From NCBI RefSeq assembly GCF_004614235.1, contig NZ_SPVH01000006.1, forward strand, positions 310,001-374,000: a stretch of 64,000 nucleotides of DNA, written 5' to 3'. Both the position numbers and the translations under genes were made by a program. Numbering within the stretch: position 1 is the stretch's first letter; every line of letters starts with the position of its first letter. This stretch comes from Brevundimonas intermedia. GTDB taxonomy: Bacteria > Pseudomonadota > Alphaproteobacteria > Caulobacterales > Caulobacteraceae. Below the pieces are notes generated by a model. It made no database searches. It saw only the letters and a list, made by a program, of their open reading frames with translations, and was not told the origin of the DNA. Positions 23,325 to 33,010 of the stretch are shown here, one piece after another.

Positions 23325-24932
23325 ATGAGCCGCGACGACGCCTGGAAGACATTCGATCGCACCGCCGCCGAGGCGGGCCAGACCCGGATCGTGGATCAGT
23401 TCGCCGCCGATCCCGAGCGGCTGGCGCGGATGTCGGTCGAGGCGGCGGGGCTCTATCTGGACCTGTCGAAACAGAGCTGGACGAAAGCCGCCTTCGAGGC
23501 CTGTCTGGATCTGGCCGGTGCGTCGGATGTCGAGGCAAGACGCGCCGCCCTGTTCGCCGGCGAGGCCGTCAACCTGACCGAGGGGCGTGCCGTGCTGCAC
23601 CCCGCCCTGCGCGCCGCGCCGGGCGCGGATTTCCACGCCCTGGGCGAGCCGGTCTCTGCCGAGGTGGACGCGGTGCGGGCGGACATGAAGGCCTATGCCG
23701 ACGCCGTGCGTTCGGGCGCCGAGGCCGGCGCGACGGGGCGCAGGTTCGAGGCCATCGTCCATGTCGGCATCGGCGGGTCTGACCTGGGGCCGCGCGTGGT
23801 GTGGGACGCCCTGCGTCCGCTGGACCCTGCCATAGACCTGCGGTTCGTCGCCAATATCGACCCGCGCGACATGGCCGAGGCCCTGACGGGACTGGACCCC
23901 GAAACCACCCTGGTGGTGGTCGTGTCCAAGACCTTCACCACTCAGGAAACCCTGGCCAACGCCGAGGCGGCCAAGGCGTGGCTGGCCGCATCCCTGCCGG
24001 CCGAGGGGATGACCAAACACTTCATCGGGGTGACGGCGGCGCCGGACAAGGCGGCGGCCTTCGGCTGCGGCCGCACCTTCGCGTTCCGGGACTGGGTCGG
24101 TGGGCGGTATTCGCTGTGGTCGGCGGTCAGCCTGTCGTGCGGCATCGCCCTGGGTTGGGACGTGTTCGAACAGATGCTGGCGGGCGCCGCCGCTATGGAT
24201 GACCATTTCGTCTCGGCGCCGCTGGAGCAGAACGCGCCGATCCTGCTGGCCCTGGCTCAGGTGTTCAACGTCGACGGCCTGAACCGGCCCGCCCGCACCG
24301 TGGCCCCCTACGCCCATGCCCTGCGCCGCCTGCCGTCCTTCCTGCAGCAGCTGGAGATGGAATCGAACGGCAAGCGGGTGCATCGCGACGGCACGCCGGT
24401 GACGCGCCAAACCTGCCCCGTCGTGTTCGGCGAGCCGGGCACCAACGGCCAGCACGCCTTCTTCCAGCAGATCCACCAAGGCCCGCAGATCGTCCCGGCC
24501 GAGTTCGTGATCGTCGCCAAAACCCATGCCGATGCGCCGGAATCGCCGCTCTGGTCCAACGCCCTGGCCCAGGGTCAGGCCCTGATGCTGGGCAAGACGA
24601 CCGAGGCGGCCAAGGCGGAAGGCCTGGCCCAGGGCCTGTCGGAGGAAGAGGCGACCCGTCTGGCGACCCACCGGACCTTCACCGGCAACCGCCCCTCGAC
24701 CGCCATCCTGATGGACCGTCTTACGCCCGAGGCCCTCGGCGCCCTCTTGGCCCTCTATGAGCACAAGACCTTCGTCGAGGGCGTGATATGGGACATCAAC
24801 AGCTTCGACCAATGGGGCGTCGAACTGGGCAAGGTCCTGGCCAAGGCGATCCTGAAGGACGTGGACGCCGGCGGACCGTCCGCCGATCTGGATGCGTCCA
24901 CGGCGGCCTTGATGACGCGGCTGATGGGCTGA
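23325..24932 (+). CDS. pgi: Glucose-6-phosphate isomerase
   Basis: Interconverts glucose 6-phosphate and fructose 6-phosphate in the cytoplasm. The protein has 535 residues, normal for the large bacterial type. Diagnostic segments are VHVGIGGSDLGPRVVWDAL, VVVSKTFTTQETL, GGRYSLWSAVSL, FGEPGTNGQHAFFQ and GVIWDINSFDQWGVELGK. The two PGI signature regions and the catalytic Glu and His of the GTNGQHAF region are intact. GAGGA precedes ATG 23325. A strong bidirectional hairpin follows. In Caulobacterales this enzyme connects the Entner-Doudoroff pathway with sugar-nucleotide and polysaccharide synthesis. Confidence 0.97.
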   Translation: MSRDDAWKTFDRTAAEAGQTRIVDQFAADPERLARMSVEAAGLYLDLSKQSWTKAAFEACLDLAGASDVEARRAALFAGEAVNLTEGRAVLHPALRAAPGADFHALGEPVSAEVDAVRADMKAYADAVRSGAEAGATGRRFEAIVHVGIGGSDLGPRVVWDALRPLDPAIDLRFVANIDPRDMAEALTGLDPETTLVVVVSKTFTTQETLANAEAAKAWLAASLPAEGMTKHFIGVTAAPDKAAAFGCGRTFAFRDWVGGRYSLWSAVSLSCGIALGWDVFEQMLAGAAAMDDHFVSAPLEQNAPILLALAQVFNVDGLNRPARTVAPYAHALRRLPSFLQQLEMESNGKRVHRDGTPVTRQTCPVVFGEPGTNGQHAFFQQIHQGPQIVPAEFVIVAKTHADAPESPLWSNALAQGQALMLGKTTEAAKAEGLAQGLSEEEATRLATHRTFTGNRPSTAILMDRLTPEALGALLALYEHKTFVEGVIWDINSFDQWGVELGKVLAKAILKDVDAGGPSADLDASTAALMTRLMG

Positions 24933-24933
24933 C

Positions 24934-24975
24934 GAAGAAAGGGCCCGGCCTTGCGGCCGAGCCCTTCGTTCTTCT
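24934..24975. terminator. Bidirectional terminator between pgi and the glycine-zipper gene
   Basis: A long stem made from GAAGAA..GGGC..GGCC and GGCC..GCCC..TTCTTC with a TTGC loop sits between two convergent genes. T-rich tracts (GTTCTTC forward, TTTCTTC reverse) flank it in both directions. Confidence 0.8.
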
Positions 24976-24990
24976 CAGATCGCCGCGCGA

Positions 24991-25416
24991 CTACCAGCGG
25001 CGGTCGTGACGGTAATCCCGGCGATCGTCGCGACGGTCATAGCGTTGCTCGCGGCGATAATCGCGGTAGTCGCGGCGCTGTTCGTAGCGCGAGTCCCGGC
25101 TGTTGATGCCGTGCTCGCGCTCCCAGTGGCCCTGGTTCCGGTAGCACTGGCCGCCGCGATAATATTCGCAGCCCGAGCCGCGGTTCGACGACGCCACCGC
25201 GCCGATGGCTGCGCCGCCCAGGGCGCCGCCGGCGATATAGCGGCCGTCACCGTTGCCGTAGATGGCGCCGGCCAAACCGCCGACGGCGGCGCCGATTAGA
25301 GCGTTGCGGCCGGTGTCGTCGCGGTCACGCGATTGGGCCGAGGCCGGGGCGGCCATCAGGCTCATGGCGACGACCGGGGCGGCGACGGCGGCGGTGATCT
25401 TCAGCAACTTGGACAT
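24991..25416 (-). CDS. Secreted glycine-zipper protein with an Arg/Asp-rich tail
   Basis: Periplasmic or membrane-associated protein of 141 residues. It has a signal peptide (about 1-28, ending MAAPASAQ) and a glycine-zipper region at about residues 40-80 (ALIGAAVGGLAGAIYG, YIAGGALGGAAIGAVA). Two Cys follow in GCEYYRGGQCYRNQG. The tail from about residue 105 is dominated by Arg, Asp and Tyr. The architecture parallels the lipoprotein at 10843-11196, but here the signal is a classical Sec type rather than lipobox. AAAAGGAG lies upstream of the ATG. No EcfG-type motif is present upstream. Function is unknown. Confidence 0.8.
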   Translation of the reverse strand: MSKLLKITAAVAAPVVAMSLMAAPASAQSRDRDDTGRNALIGAAVGGLAGAIYGNGDGRYIAGGALGGAAIGAVASSNRGSGCEYYRGGQCYRNQGHWEREHGINSRDSRYEQRRDYRDYRREQRYDRRDDRRDYRHDRRW

Positions 25417-25579
25417 GATCGTCTCCTTTTATTTTCGGGCCGGTTCGGCGGTTCCGACAAGGGAAATGCCTCCAGCGTTGAAACGGTTCTGCCAGCCCCC
25501 GCTTGAACAGCCCCGGAGCCCGCCATTCATTTTCGGTTCATTTGTCGCGGAAGTTTCGCAGACGGCCGGCGATGGCGCG
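25417..25579. other. Gap between the glycine-zipper gene and the groES promoter
   Basis: This stretch separates divergent genes. Apart from the AAAAGGAG ribosome binding site of the leftward gene, I see no reading frame. I searched for a GGAAC-N16-CGTT motif and found only the half GGAAC (about 25452-25456 on the reverse strand) without a matching -10. Confidence 0.5.
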
Positions 25580-25609
25580 CTTGACGCTGGCCCCTGCTCT
25601 GACTACCTC
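25580..25609 (+). promoter_or_regulatory. Candidate groESL promoter
   Basis: CTTGACG at 25580-25586 followed after 14-15 bases by ACTACCTC (25602-25609) resembles the Caulobacter housekeeping promoter (TTGACG, short spacer, GCTANAWC). The CTTGA also suits a heat-shock -35 element. The CIRCE-like site begins ten bases downstream, the arrangement expected for repression by HrcA. Confidence 0.5.
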
Positions 25610-25618
25610 CCGGTCGCG

Positions 25619-25645
25619 TTAGCACTCTCAACGATCGGCTGCCAA
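25619..25645. promoter_or_regulatory. Degenerate CIRCE operator (HrcA site)
   Basis: TTAGCACTC at 25619-25627 is the exact left arm of CIRCE. After the normal 9-base spacer, GGCTGCCAA (25637-25645) agrees with the right arm GAGTGCTAA at 6 of 9 positions. Location between promoter and groES fits an HrcA operator; the weakened right arm suggests looser repression. Confidence 0.65.
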
Positions 25646-25718
25646 AACGGTGATCGAAGAGAGGCTGACCCACCGTTTTCAAGTCGCCCCCGTCCGGGGG
25701 TACATAAGGAGAGAACCG

Positions 25719-26006
25719 ATGGCGTTTCGTCCGCTCGGCGACCGCGTGCTGGTTAAGCGCGTTGAAGAAGAATCCAAGACCAAGGGCGGGATCATCATCC
25801 CCGACACCGCCAAGGAAAAGCCGCAGGAAGGCGAAGTCGTCTCCGTCGGCCCCGGCGTTCGTGACGAATCCGGCAAGGTCAACGCTCTGGAACTGAAGGC
25901 CGGCGACCGCATCCTGTTCGGCAAGTGGTCGGGCACGGAAGTGAAGATCGATGGCGACGACCTGATCATCATGAAGGAATCCGACGTCCTGGGCGTGCTG
26001 TCCTAA
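25719..26006 (+). CDS. groES: Co-chaperonin GroES
   Basis: Heptameric lid of the GroEL folding chamber. The 95-residue protein starts [18 protein letters not shown] and contains the mobile loop [19 protein letters not shown] and the [18 protein letters not shown] segment. Length and motifs are standard. AAGGAG precedes ATG 25719; the frame is open upstream to 25650 but without family support. groEL follows after 53 bases on the same transcript. A CIRCE-like element and promoter lie upstream. Confidence 0.98.
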   Translation: MAFRPLGDRVLVKRVEEESKTKGGIIIPDTAKEKPQEGEVVSVGPGVRDESGKVNALELKAGDRILFGKWSGTEVKIDGDDLIIMKESDVLGVLS

Positions 26007-26044
26007 GCACCCGACGTTCGATCTTCTTCAATCAATCCATCTAG

Positions 26045-27706
<1,662 letters not shown>

Positions 27707-27737
27707 GTCCAAGTCCTCCGACGCTGAGAATGCAGAA

Positions 27738-27766
27738 GGGCGGGGTCGCAAGACCCCGCCCTTTTT
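27738..27766 (+). terminator. Rho-independent terminator of groESL
   Basis: GGGCGGGGTC, a GCAA tetraloop and GACCCCGCCC form a perfect 10-bp stem followed by TTTTT, 31 bases after the groEL stop. It is a textbook intrinsic terminator. Confidence 0.92.
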
Positions 27767-27775
27767 CATGTTTCC

Positions 27776-27915
27776 TCCCTGCGAAGCGGGGAGGGGGACC
27801 GCGTAGCGGTGGAGGGGCTCTTGAAGTCCCAAGGGCGCCTGTGGTGCGGCTACAACCCCTCCGTCACGACGCGAAGGCGCGTCGCGCCACCTCCCCATGA
27901 AATGGGGAGGAGACG
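27776..27915. repeat. Intergenic palindromic element, type C, copy 2 (inverted)
   Basis: It is clearly homologous to the reverse complement of the element at 13130-13275. Shared blocks include GGAGGGGCTCTTGAAGTCCC, ACCCCTCCGTCACG and the ending ACCTCCCCATGAAATGGGG. It sits between the groEL terminator and a convergent glycosyltransferase gene. The ends form an imperfect inverted repeat. Confidence 0.75.
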
Positions 27916-27920
27916 GTGTC

Positions 27921-28649
27921 TCAGAACTCCGAGATCGCGCCCGGCCGGCGCGAGCGGGTCTTCAGCCACATGACGCCCAAGAGGTCCGAGAAGGACGCCC
28001 GCAGCCGGCCCCAGTTGGTGTATTTCGAACGGCCGACCTCGCGGTGGCGGTGGTCCACGTCGAGGTACTGGTTCCTGAAGCCTTCGCGGATCATCAGGGC
28101 CGGCAGGTAGCGGTGGATGTGATCGAAGTAGGGCAGGCGCAGGAAGACGTCGCGGCGGAAGGCCTTCAGTCCGCAGCCGGTGTCGTCGGCGTCGTCGCCC
28201 AGTAATTTGCGGCGGATGCGGTTGGCCCAGATCGAGGCCTGGCGCTTGGCCTCGGTGTCCTGGCGCTTGGCGCGACGGCCGCCGACCAGGCCGACGTCGG
28301 CGGGGGCGGCCAGTAGGGCGTCGACCAGGCGGGGCGCATCGGCGGGCGGGTTCTGGCCGTCGCCGTCCATCGTCACGACGACCGGCGCACGGGCGGCGAG
28401 GACGCCGGTGCGGACCGCGCGGCTCTGGCCCGCATTGGTCCCATGGGCCAGGACGCGTAGCGCCGGCAGTTCGGCCATGGCGGCCTTCAGCTCGGCCAGG
28501 GTCGCGTCCCTGGAGGCGTCGTCCACGAAGATCATCTCATAGGATCGTCCGTCGAAGGCGGCGGCGATCTCGCGCGCCAGGGGCACGGCGGCGCCCGCCT
28601 CGTCATGGACGGGAACGACGACGGAAATCTCGGGTGTCTCGACGGTCAT
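27921..28649 (-). CDS. GT2-family glycosyltransferase (polyprenyl-phosphate sugar synthase type)
   Basis: Cytoplasmic-face enzyme that probably loads a sugar onto a polyprenyl phosphate carrier. The 242-residue protein has the GT2 start ISVVVPVHDEAGAAVPL, the FVDDASRDAT motif, the nucleotide-sugar/metal motif TMDGDGQNPP and the acceptor-side segment DDTGCGLKAFRRD with EVGRSKYTNWGRL. It lacks the C-terminal membrane helices of ArnC-type enzymes, so it is closer to soluble DPM1-like proteins. The divergent neighbour is a GT39/ArnT-like transferase that would use such a lipid-linked sugar. The actual sugar is not known. Confidence 0.85.
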   Translation of the reverse strand: MTVETPEISVVVPVHDEAGAAVPLAREIAAAFDGRSYEMIFVDDASRDATLAELKAAMAELPALRVLAHGTNAGQSRAVRTGVLAARAPVVVTMDGDGQNPPADAPRLVDALLAAPADVGLVGGRRAKRQDTEAKRQASIWANRIRRKLLGDDADDTGCGLKAFRRDVFLRLPYFDHIHRYLPALMIREGFRNQYLDVDHRHREVGRSKYTNWGRLRASFSDLLGVMWLKTRSRRPGAISEF

Positions 28650-28725
28650 CGCCGCTCCATAGAGGATAACGACGGCTTAGGGGAGACGGCTGACGACGGC
28701 GCGGTCGCCGTGTAAGGAGTCTGGA

Positions 28726-30411
28726 ATGAAGACTTTTGATCTGGATGGCCGCATCGCCGGCTGGCGAGGCCCGCTCCTCGCGGCCCTGCTGACGCTGATC
28801 GCGGGCTTGCCCGGCCTGTTGCTGCTGCCGCCGCTGGACCGCGACGAGAGCCGCTTCGCCCAGGCCACGTCCCAGATGCTGGAAAGCGGCGACTACGTCG
28901 ACATCCGCTATCAGGACGAGCCGCGCTGGAAGAAGCCGGTCGGCATCTACTGGATGCAGGCCGTCGCCGTCGGCCTGACCTCGGATGTCGAGGATCGTGA
29001 GATCGCCCCCTATCGCATCCCGTCCCTGCTGGGCGCCATGCTGGCGGCCTGGGCCGTGGCCTGGGCCGGGTCGGCCATGCTGGGCAGCAGGGTCGGCTTC
29101 TTCGGCGGGGCCATCATGGGGGCGACCTTCCTGCTGTCGACCGAGGCGGGGATCGCCAAGACCGACGCCATGCTGTGCGGGGCGACCACCCTGGCCATGG
29201 CGGCGCTGGCGCGCATCTATATGGCGACACGGGCGGGCGAACGGCCGATCCGGCTGCACAAGCTGCTGTTCTGGATCGGCATCGGGTTGTCGATCCTGAT
29301 CAAGGGGCCGATCGGGTTTCTGGTCATCGCCCTGGCCATCATCGCCCTGTCGATCTGGGACCGGAACGTGAAATGGCTCTATCGCCTCGGCTGGGGCTGG
29401 GGGCTGCCGCTGGTCGCCCTGATGGTCGGGCCGTGGGCCATCGCCATCACCATCGCCACCGACGGCGGTTTCTGGCGCGAGGCCATCGGCGGCGACCTGG
29501 CGCCCAAGATCGCAGGCGCCCACGAAAGCCACTCGGGCTTCCCCGGCATGTATCTGCTGCTGGCGCCCCTGCTGTTCTTCCCCTCGACCCTGCTGCTGCC
29601 CGCCGCGGTCTCGACCGGCTGGAGTCGACGGGCCGAGCCGGCGATCCGCTTCCTGGTCTGCTGGCTGGTGCCCGGTTGGCTGATGTTCGAACTGGCTCCG
29701 ACCAAGCTGTGGCACTACACCCTGCCGACCTTCGGGGCGCTGGCGCTGCTGGCCGCCGCCGCCCTGGCCCAGCCGATCGGCAAGGTGTCGAGGATCACCG
29801 GCGCAGCGCTGGCGGCGTTTGCGGCCCTACTGGTCATCGGCATCACCGTCTATGGGCTGACGGTCTATGGCACCTCGACGGCCCAGACCTGGGCGGCGCT
29901 GACGGTGGTCATGGCGCTGGCGGCGGGGGCGATGGGGGGCTTCCTGCTGTTGAACCGGGCGCCCGTCGCGGCTCTGGTCGCCTCGCTGGCCTTCGGCATT
30001 GTGGCCCATGCGGCCCTGGCCGGCACGATCCGGCAACTTCGGCCGCTGGCTGTCGCGCCCCAGCTTGAAAAGGTGCTGGAGGCGGCTGACCTGCATCCGC
30101 GCCAAGGCCGCACGCCGGGGCCGGTGGCGATCACCGGCTTCCATGAACCCAGCTTCGTCTTCCTGACCGGGCGCGACACCGATCTCACCGACGCGCAGGG
30201 CGCGGCGGCGGCCCTGGCCGAGGGGCGTCCCGCTATCGTCGAGGGACGCGACGCGGACGCCTTCCGCGCGGCGGCGGCCCGACTGGGCGTGTCGGGGCGG
30301 GCGGTCGGGACGGTCAACGGCTTCAACTATTCGGGCGGGGACGAGGTCAACCTGATCATCTATGCGCCGCCGCCCCGGAACGGGTCGGGCGCTGGCGCCG
30401 GAGGCTCGTGA
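28726..30411 (+). CDS. ArnT-like/GT39-type membrane glycosyltransferase
   Basis: Polytopic GT-C-fold enzyme that transfers sugar from a polyprenyl-phosphate donor to a lipid or protein on the periplasmic side. The 561-residue protein has about 11-12 hydrophobic segments. The first periplasmic loop has PPLDRDESRFAQATSQML and YQDEPRWKKPVGIYW, typical of ArnT-like proteins, with the DRDE acidic motif expected to bind the donor. The soluble tail (from about 470) carries an extra-membrane domain. AAGGAGT precedes the ATG. The lipid-A or protein target is unknown. Its stop TGA overlaps the start of the next gene. Confidence 0.87.
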   Translation: MKTFDLDGRIAGWRGPLLAALLTLIAGLPGLLLLPPLDRDESRFAQATSQMLESGDYVDIRYQDEPRWKKPVGIYWMQAVAVGLTSDVEDREIAPYRIPSLLGAMLAAWAVAWAGSAMLGSRVGFFGGAIMGATFLLSTEAGIAKTDAMLCGATTLAMAALARIYMATRAGERPIRLHKLLFWIGIGLSILIKGPIGFLVIALAIIALSIWDRNVKWLYRLGWGWGLPLVALMVGPWAIAITIATDGGFWREAIGGDLAPKIAGAHESHSGFPGMYLLLAPLLFFPSTLLLPAAVSTGWSRRAEPAIRFLVCWLVPGWLMFELAPTKLWHYTLPTFGALALLAAAALAQPIGKVSRITGAALAAFAALLVIGITVYGLTVYGTSTAQTWAALTVVMALAAGAMGGFLLLNRAPVAALVASLAFGIVAHAALAGTIRQLRPLAVAPQLEKVLEAADLHPRQGRTPGPVAITGFHEPSFVFLTGRDTDLTDAQGAAAALAEGRPAIVEGRDADAFRAAAARLGVSGRAVGTVNGFNYSGGDEVNLIIYAPPPRNGSGAGAGGS

Positions 30412-31325
30412 TGGGCCGCTTCATCCAGATCGTCGAGGTCGGTCCGCGCGACGGGCTGCAGAACGAGAAGGCCGTGCTGGACCCTGCCGTCCGCGCCGAT
30501 CTAGTGCGGCGGCTGGAAGGGGCGGGGGCGAAACGGATCGAGGCCGTCTCCTTCGTCCATCCCAAATATGTGCCGCAGATGGCCGGCGCCGAAGAGGTCA
30601 TGGCCGCCCTGCCGCACGAGGCGGGCCGCAGCCGCATCGGCCTGGTGCTGAACGGCAAGGGTTATGACCGCGCGCTGGCGACCGGGGTGGACGAGGTCAA
30701 TGTCTCGGTCGCGGCCACGGACGGCTTCGGCCTGAAGAACCAGGGGCTGGCGGTGAAGGATCAACTGGTCATGCTGGGCGACATCGTGGCGCGCAGGCAT
30801 AATGCCGAAGCCTCCGAAGGCGCGCCGTCGCTGTCGGCCATGATCTCGTGCGTCTGGGGCTGTCCGTTTGACGGCGAGGTCTCGGTCGATCGGGTCGCGG
30901 ACATGGTCGGAGCCATCGCCGAGATGGGCGTAGGCGAGATCGGTCTGGCCGACACTATCGGCGCGGGCGATCCCTGGGCGGTGACGAAGAAGGTCGAGGC
31001 GGCCAGGGCTGTAGCGCCGAACTCGACCCTGCGCCTGCACTTTCACGACACCCGCAACACCGGCCTGGCCAACGCCTATGCGGGGGTCGAGGCGGGGATC
31101 GACGTGCTGGACGCCTCCGTCGGCGGCATCGGCGGCTGTCCCTTCGCGCCGGGCGCAACGGGCAACATCGCCACCGAGGACTTGGTCTATATGCTGACGC
31201 GGGGTGGGTTCGAGACGGGCTATGACCTGGACGCCCTGATCGCTGCGGCGCGCTGGATCGGGGAGGCCATCGGCCGGCCGGCGCCGTCGGCGCTCAGCCG
31301 TGCGGGCGGATTCCCCAGGGACTGA
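30411..31325 (+). CDS. mvaB: Hydroxymethylglutaryl-CoA lyase
   Basis: Cleaves HMG-CoA to acetyl-CoA and acetoacetate, the last step of leucine breakdown. The 304-residue TIM-barrel protein has EVGPRDGLQNEKAVLD at the N-terminus, GLADTIGAGDPWAV, the metal-binding LHFHDTRNTGLANAY and the C-terminal active-site Cys loop GGIGGCPFAPGATGN. GGAGG lies upstream of ATG 30411, and the TGATG overlap with the stop of the glycosyltransferase gene gives translational coupling. GTG 30408 is an alternative three bases earlier. The joint transcription with a glycosyltransferase looks coincidental. The symbol follows the family name. Confidence 0.93.
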   Translation: MGRFIQIVEVGPRDGLQNEKAVLDPAVRADLVRRLEGAGAKRIEAVSFVHPKYVPQMAGAEEVMAALPHEAGRSRIGLVLNGKGYDRALATGVDEVNVSVAATDGFGLKNQGLAVKDQLVMLGDIVARRHNAEASEGAPSLSAMISCVWGCPFDGEVSVDRVADMVGAIAEMGVGEIGLADTIGAGDPWAVTKKVEAARAVAPNSTLRLHFHDTRNTGLANAYAGVEAGIDVLDASVGGIGGCPFAPGATGNIATEDLVYMLTRGGFETGYDLDALIAAARWIGEAIGRPAPSALSRAGGFPRD

Positions 31326-31409
31326 GCCGGCGATGGCGGGCGACGAAGAACGGCGCTATTCATGATGAACAGGCGTGGCCGTCAGGTCGGGCGCGAAGAG
31401 GGACCGACC

Positions 31410-31832
31410 ATGCTGATCGCCATTCCGCTGCTGCTGATCCCCGTGGTGCTCTACAATATCGTGGTGCTGTTCGGCGGATCGGGCGGCGGCGCGGTCGTTC
31501 AGGCGGACGCCTTGCTGCGCGATCCGCTGTTCTCGATCACCATGACTTCGGGCGCGCAATGGACGATCGGTTCGGGCGACCTGATCCTGTTCCTGGGCCT
31601 GATCCTGCTGTTCTTCGAGCTGGTGAAGTCGACGTCCAGCCAGCGGGTCGCCATCATCAATCACGCCCTGTCGATGATCCTGTTCATCGCCGTGCTGGTG
31701 GAGTTCCTGCTGCTGCCGGGGTTCGCGACATCGACCTTCTTCCTGATCGTGATCATGATCCTGCTGGACGTGCTGGCCGGCTTCATCGTGACGATCATCT
31801 CGTCCCGCAAGGATTTCGATTTCGGAACCTGA
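31410..31832 (+). CDS. Membrane protein of unknown function
   Basis: A 140-residue protein with four hydrophobic segments (about residues 2-20, 54-76, 86-106 and 110-132). It begins MLIAIPLLLIPVVLYNIVV and ends with a short basic-acidic tail (SSRKDFDFGT). ATG 31410 has GAGGGA upstream and starts the first helix; the frame is open to ATG 31362 with a basic extension. It looks like conserved alphaproteobacterial small membrane proteins but I cannot name a family. It lies 84 bases after mvaB. Confidence 0.75.
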   Translation: MLIAIPLLLIPVVLYNIVVLFGGSGGGAVVQADALLRDPLFSITMTSGAQWTIGSGDLILFLGLILLFFELVKSTSSQRVAIINHALSMILFIAVLVEFLLLPGFATSTFFLIVIMILLDVLAGFIVTIISSRKDFDFGT

Positions 31833-32033
31833 TCCCCCTCCGTCAACATCGGACTTGGGTAGCTTCTCGGCCTCAAGCAGCGCGAAGCGCGGTAGGCCCT
31901 ACGAAAAAGCCGTGAAGATCAGGGCCACCACGGCGACGTCGAAGAATTTGGCGGCGAGGGTGAAGACGGCGGGCATGGGCAGGTCCGGCTGAGGGCGATC
32001 TGCCTCGCCTCCAGCAAACCTCGTGCCGCCGGA
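31833..32033. other. Gap between the membrane protein gene and the phaR locus
   Basis: Convergent genes flank it. It holds one possible small reverse-strand peptide gene (31899-31976). No terminator-like stem with a T-run and no palindromic element of the kinds seen elsewhere is visible. Confidence 0.4.
31899..31976 (-). CDS. Possible 25-residue hydrophobic peptide
   Basis: An ATG-initiated frame on the reverse strand encodes MPAVFTLAAKFFDVAVVA followed by seven more residues and a TAG stop. It has one hydrophobic segment, as in small membrane proteins. It lies 57 bases downstream of the phaR-linked hypothetical gene, same direction. The nearest GGAGG-like sequence is about 30 bases upstream, too far for a normal ribosome binding site, so translation is uncertain. 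Confidence 0.25.
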   Translation of the reverse strand: MPAVFTLAAKFFDVAVVALIFTAFS

Positions 32034-32387
32034 TCAGATGTCGGTCTTGGCCGCCTTGCCCGCCATCGGACGACGCTCGGCCGCGCCGGAATATTCGGTT
32101 CCGAGATAGGCGGAGCGCGCTGCGTCCAGCACGGGTGGGCCGCCGCGCAGGCCGCGCTTCTGGCCGCTCTGGCCCATCTGCTGGGCGACGAAGGCGGCGG
32201 CGCCCGGCTCGATCGCCGGGAGGACGGCAGCTCTTGCCGGGGCAGGCTGGGGCTCGACGACCTCGGGCGCATCGACCGGCACCAGGGCGCGTGAGGCCGA
32301 AAGGGCGCGGCGCTCGCGTTCGCGGCGGTCGCCTTCGCGACGATCCACGCGCTCCGGGCCGCCCACAGCCTGGATCCGGTCGGTCAT
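32034..32387 (-). CDS. Hypothetical protein coupled to phaR
   Basis: A 117-residue protein without a recognised domain. The N-terminus is highly charged (DRREGDRRERERR), the middle is rich in Ala and Pro, and GGPPVLDAARSAYLGTEYSG follows. There is no signal peptide or membrane helix. Its ATG overlaps the phaR stop by four bases (ATGA), so the two are translationally coupled and the protein may serve the same polyhydroxybutyrate-granule or regulatory system. The coupling is visible; the function is inference. Confidence 0.6.
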   Translation of the reverse strand: MTDRIQAVGGPERVDRREGDRRERERRALSASRALVPVDAPEVVEPQPAPARAAVLPAIEPGAAAFVAQQMGQSGQKRGLRGGPPVLDAARSAYLGTEYSGAAERRPMAGKAAKTDI

Positions 32388-33010
32388 TTGGGCTTGCCGC
32401 CCGCCAGCTTGTCGATCTGGCGGCGCATCTCGTCCATCTGGCGGCGCATCTCGTCCAGGGCGTCGGGCGCCTCGGCCGGCGGCGCCGCGTCCGGCTTGGC
32501 CTCGGGCGTCGCCGTCGGTTCGGCGCGCGGATAGCCGAAGGCCGGGAACATCTGCATGGCGCGCTCGAACATGGCCATGTTCGCCTTGGCTGTCTCCTCG
32601 ATCAGGGTCGCGCCCGAGCCGGCGCCGAAGGCGCGGCCGATCTGGCTGGCGAACTGTTCCTGCTGGCGGCCGAAGTTGGCCAAGGACATCTCCAGATAGG
32701 AGGGCAGGACCCCCTGCATCGAGCCGCCGTAAAAGCCGATCAGCTGGCGCAGGAACTGGACGGGCAGCAGGGCCTCGCCCCGGCTCTCTTCCTCGAAGAT
32801 GATCTGGGTCAGGATCTGGCGGGTCAGGTCGTCGTTGGTCTTGGCGTCATAGACGACGAAATCGACGCCCTCGCGCACCATGGCGGCCAGGTCTTCCAGC
32901 GTCACATAGGTGCTGGTCCGCGTATTGTAGAGACGGCGGTTCGCATACTTCTTGATGACGACCGCATTCGCCTCGTTCTTGTTTCCACCCTTGGTTTTTT
33001 CGTCAGCCAC
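32384..33010 (-). CDS. phaR: Polyhydroxyalkanoate synthesis repressor PhaR
   Basis: DNA-binding regulator that senses polyhydroxyalkanoate granules and represses phasin and related genes. The 208-residue protein has the PHB/PHA accumulation regulator DNA-binding domain: VIKKYANRRLYNTRTSTYV and TLEDLAAMVREGVDFVVYDA (about residues 17-57). The accumulation-regulator domain LTRQILTQIIFEEESRGEA follows. The tail has Ala/Pro-rich linkers and a repeated DEMRRQMDEMRRQIDKLAGG helix. I chose GTG 33010 (VADEKTKGG); GTG 33040 with AAGGGGGG upstream is a real alternative. It lies near phaA, as expected. Confidence 0.88.
   Translation of the reverse strand: MADEKTKGGNKNEANAVVIKKYANRRLYNTRTSTYVTLEDLAAMVREGVDFVVYDAKTNDDLTRQILTQIIFEEESRGEALLPVQFLRQLIGFYGGSMQGVLPSYLEMSLANFGRQQEQFASQIGRAFGAGSGATLIEETAKANMAMFERAMQMFPAFGYPRAEPTATPEAKPDAAPPAEAPDALDEMRRQMDEMRRQIDKLAGGKPK

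Noticed and set aside
25440..25470. GGAAC upstream of the second glycine-zipper gene considered as an EcfG promoter
   Set aside because: The sequence 16 bases further on is AAAT-like and not CGTT.
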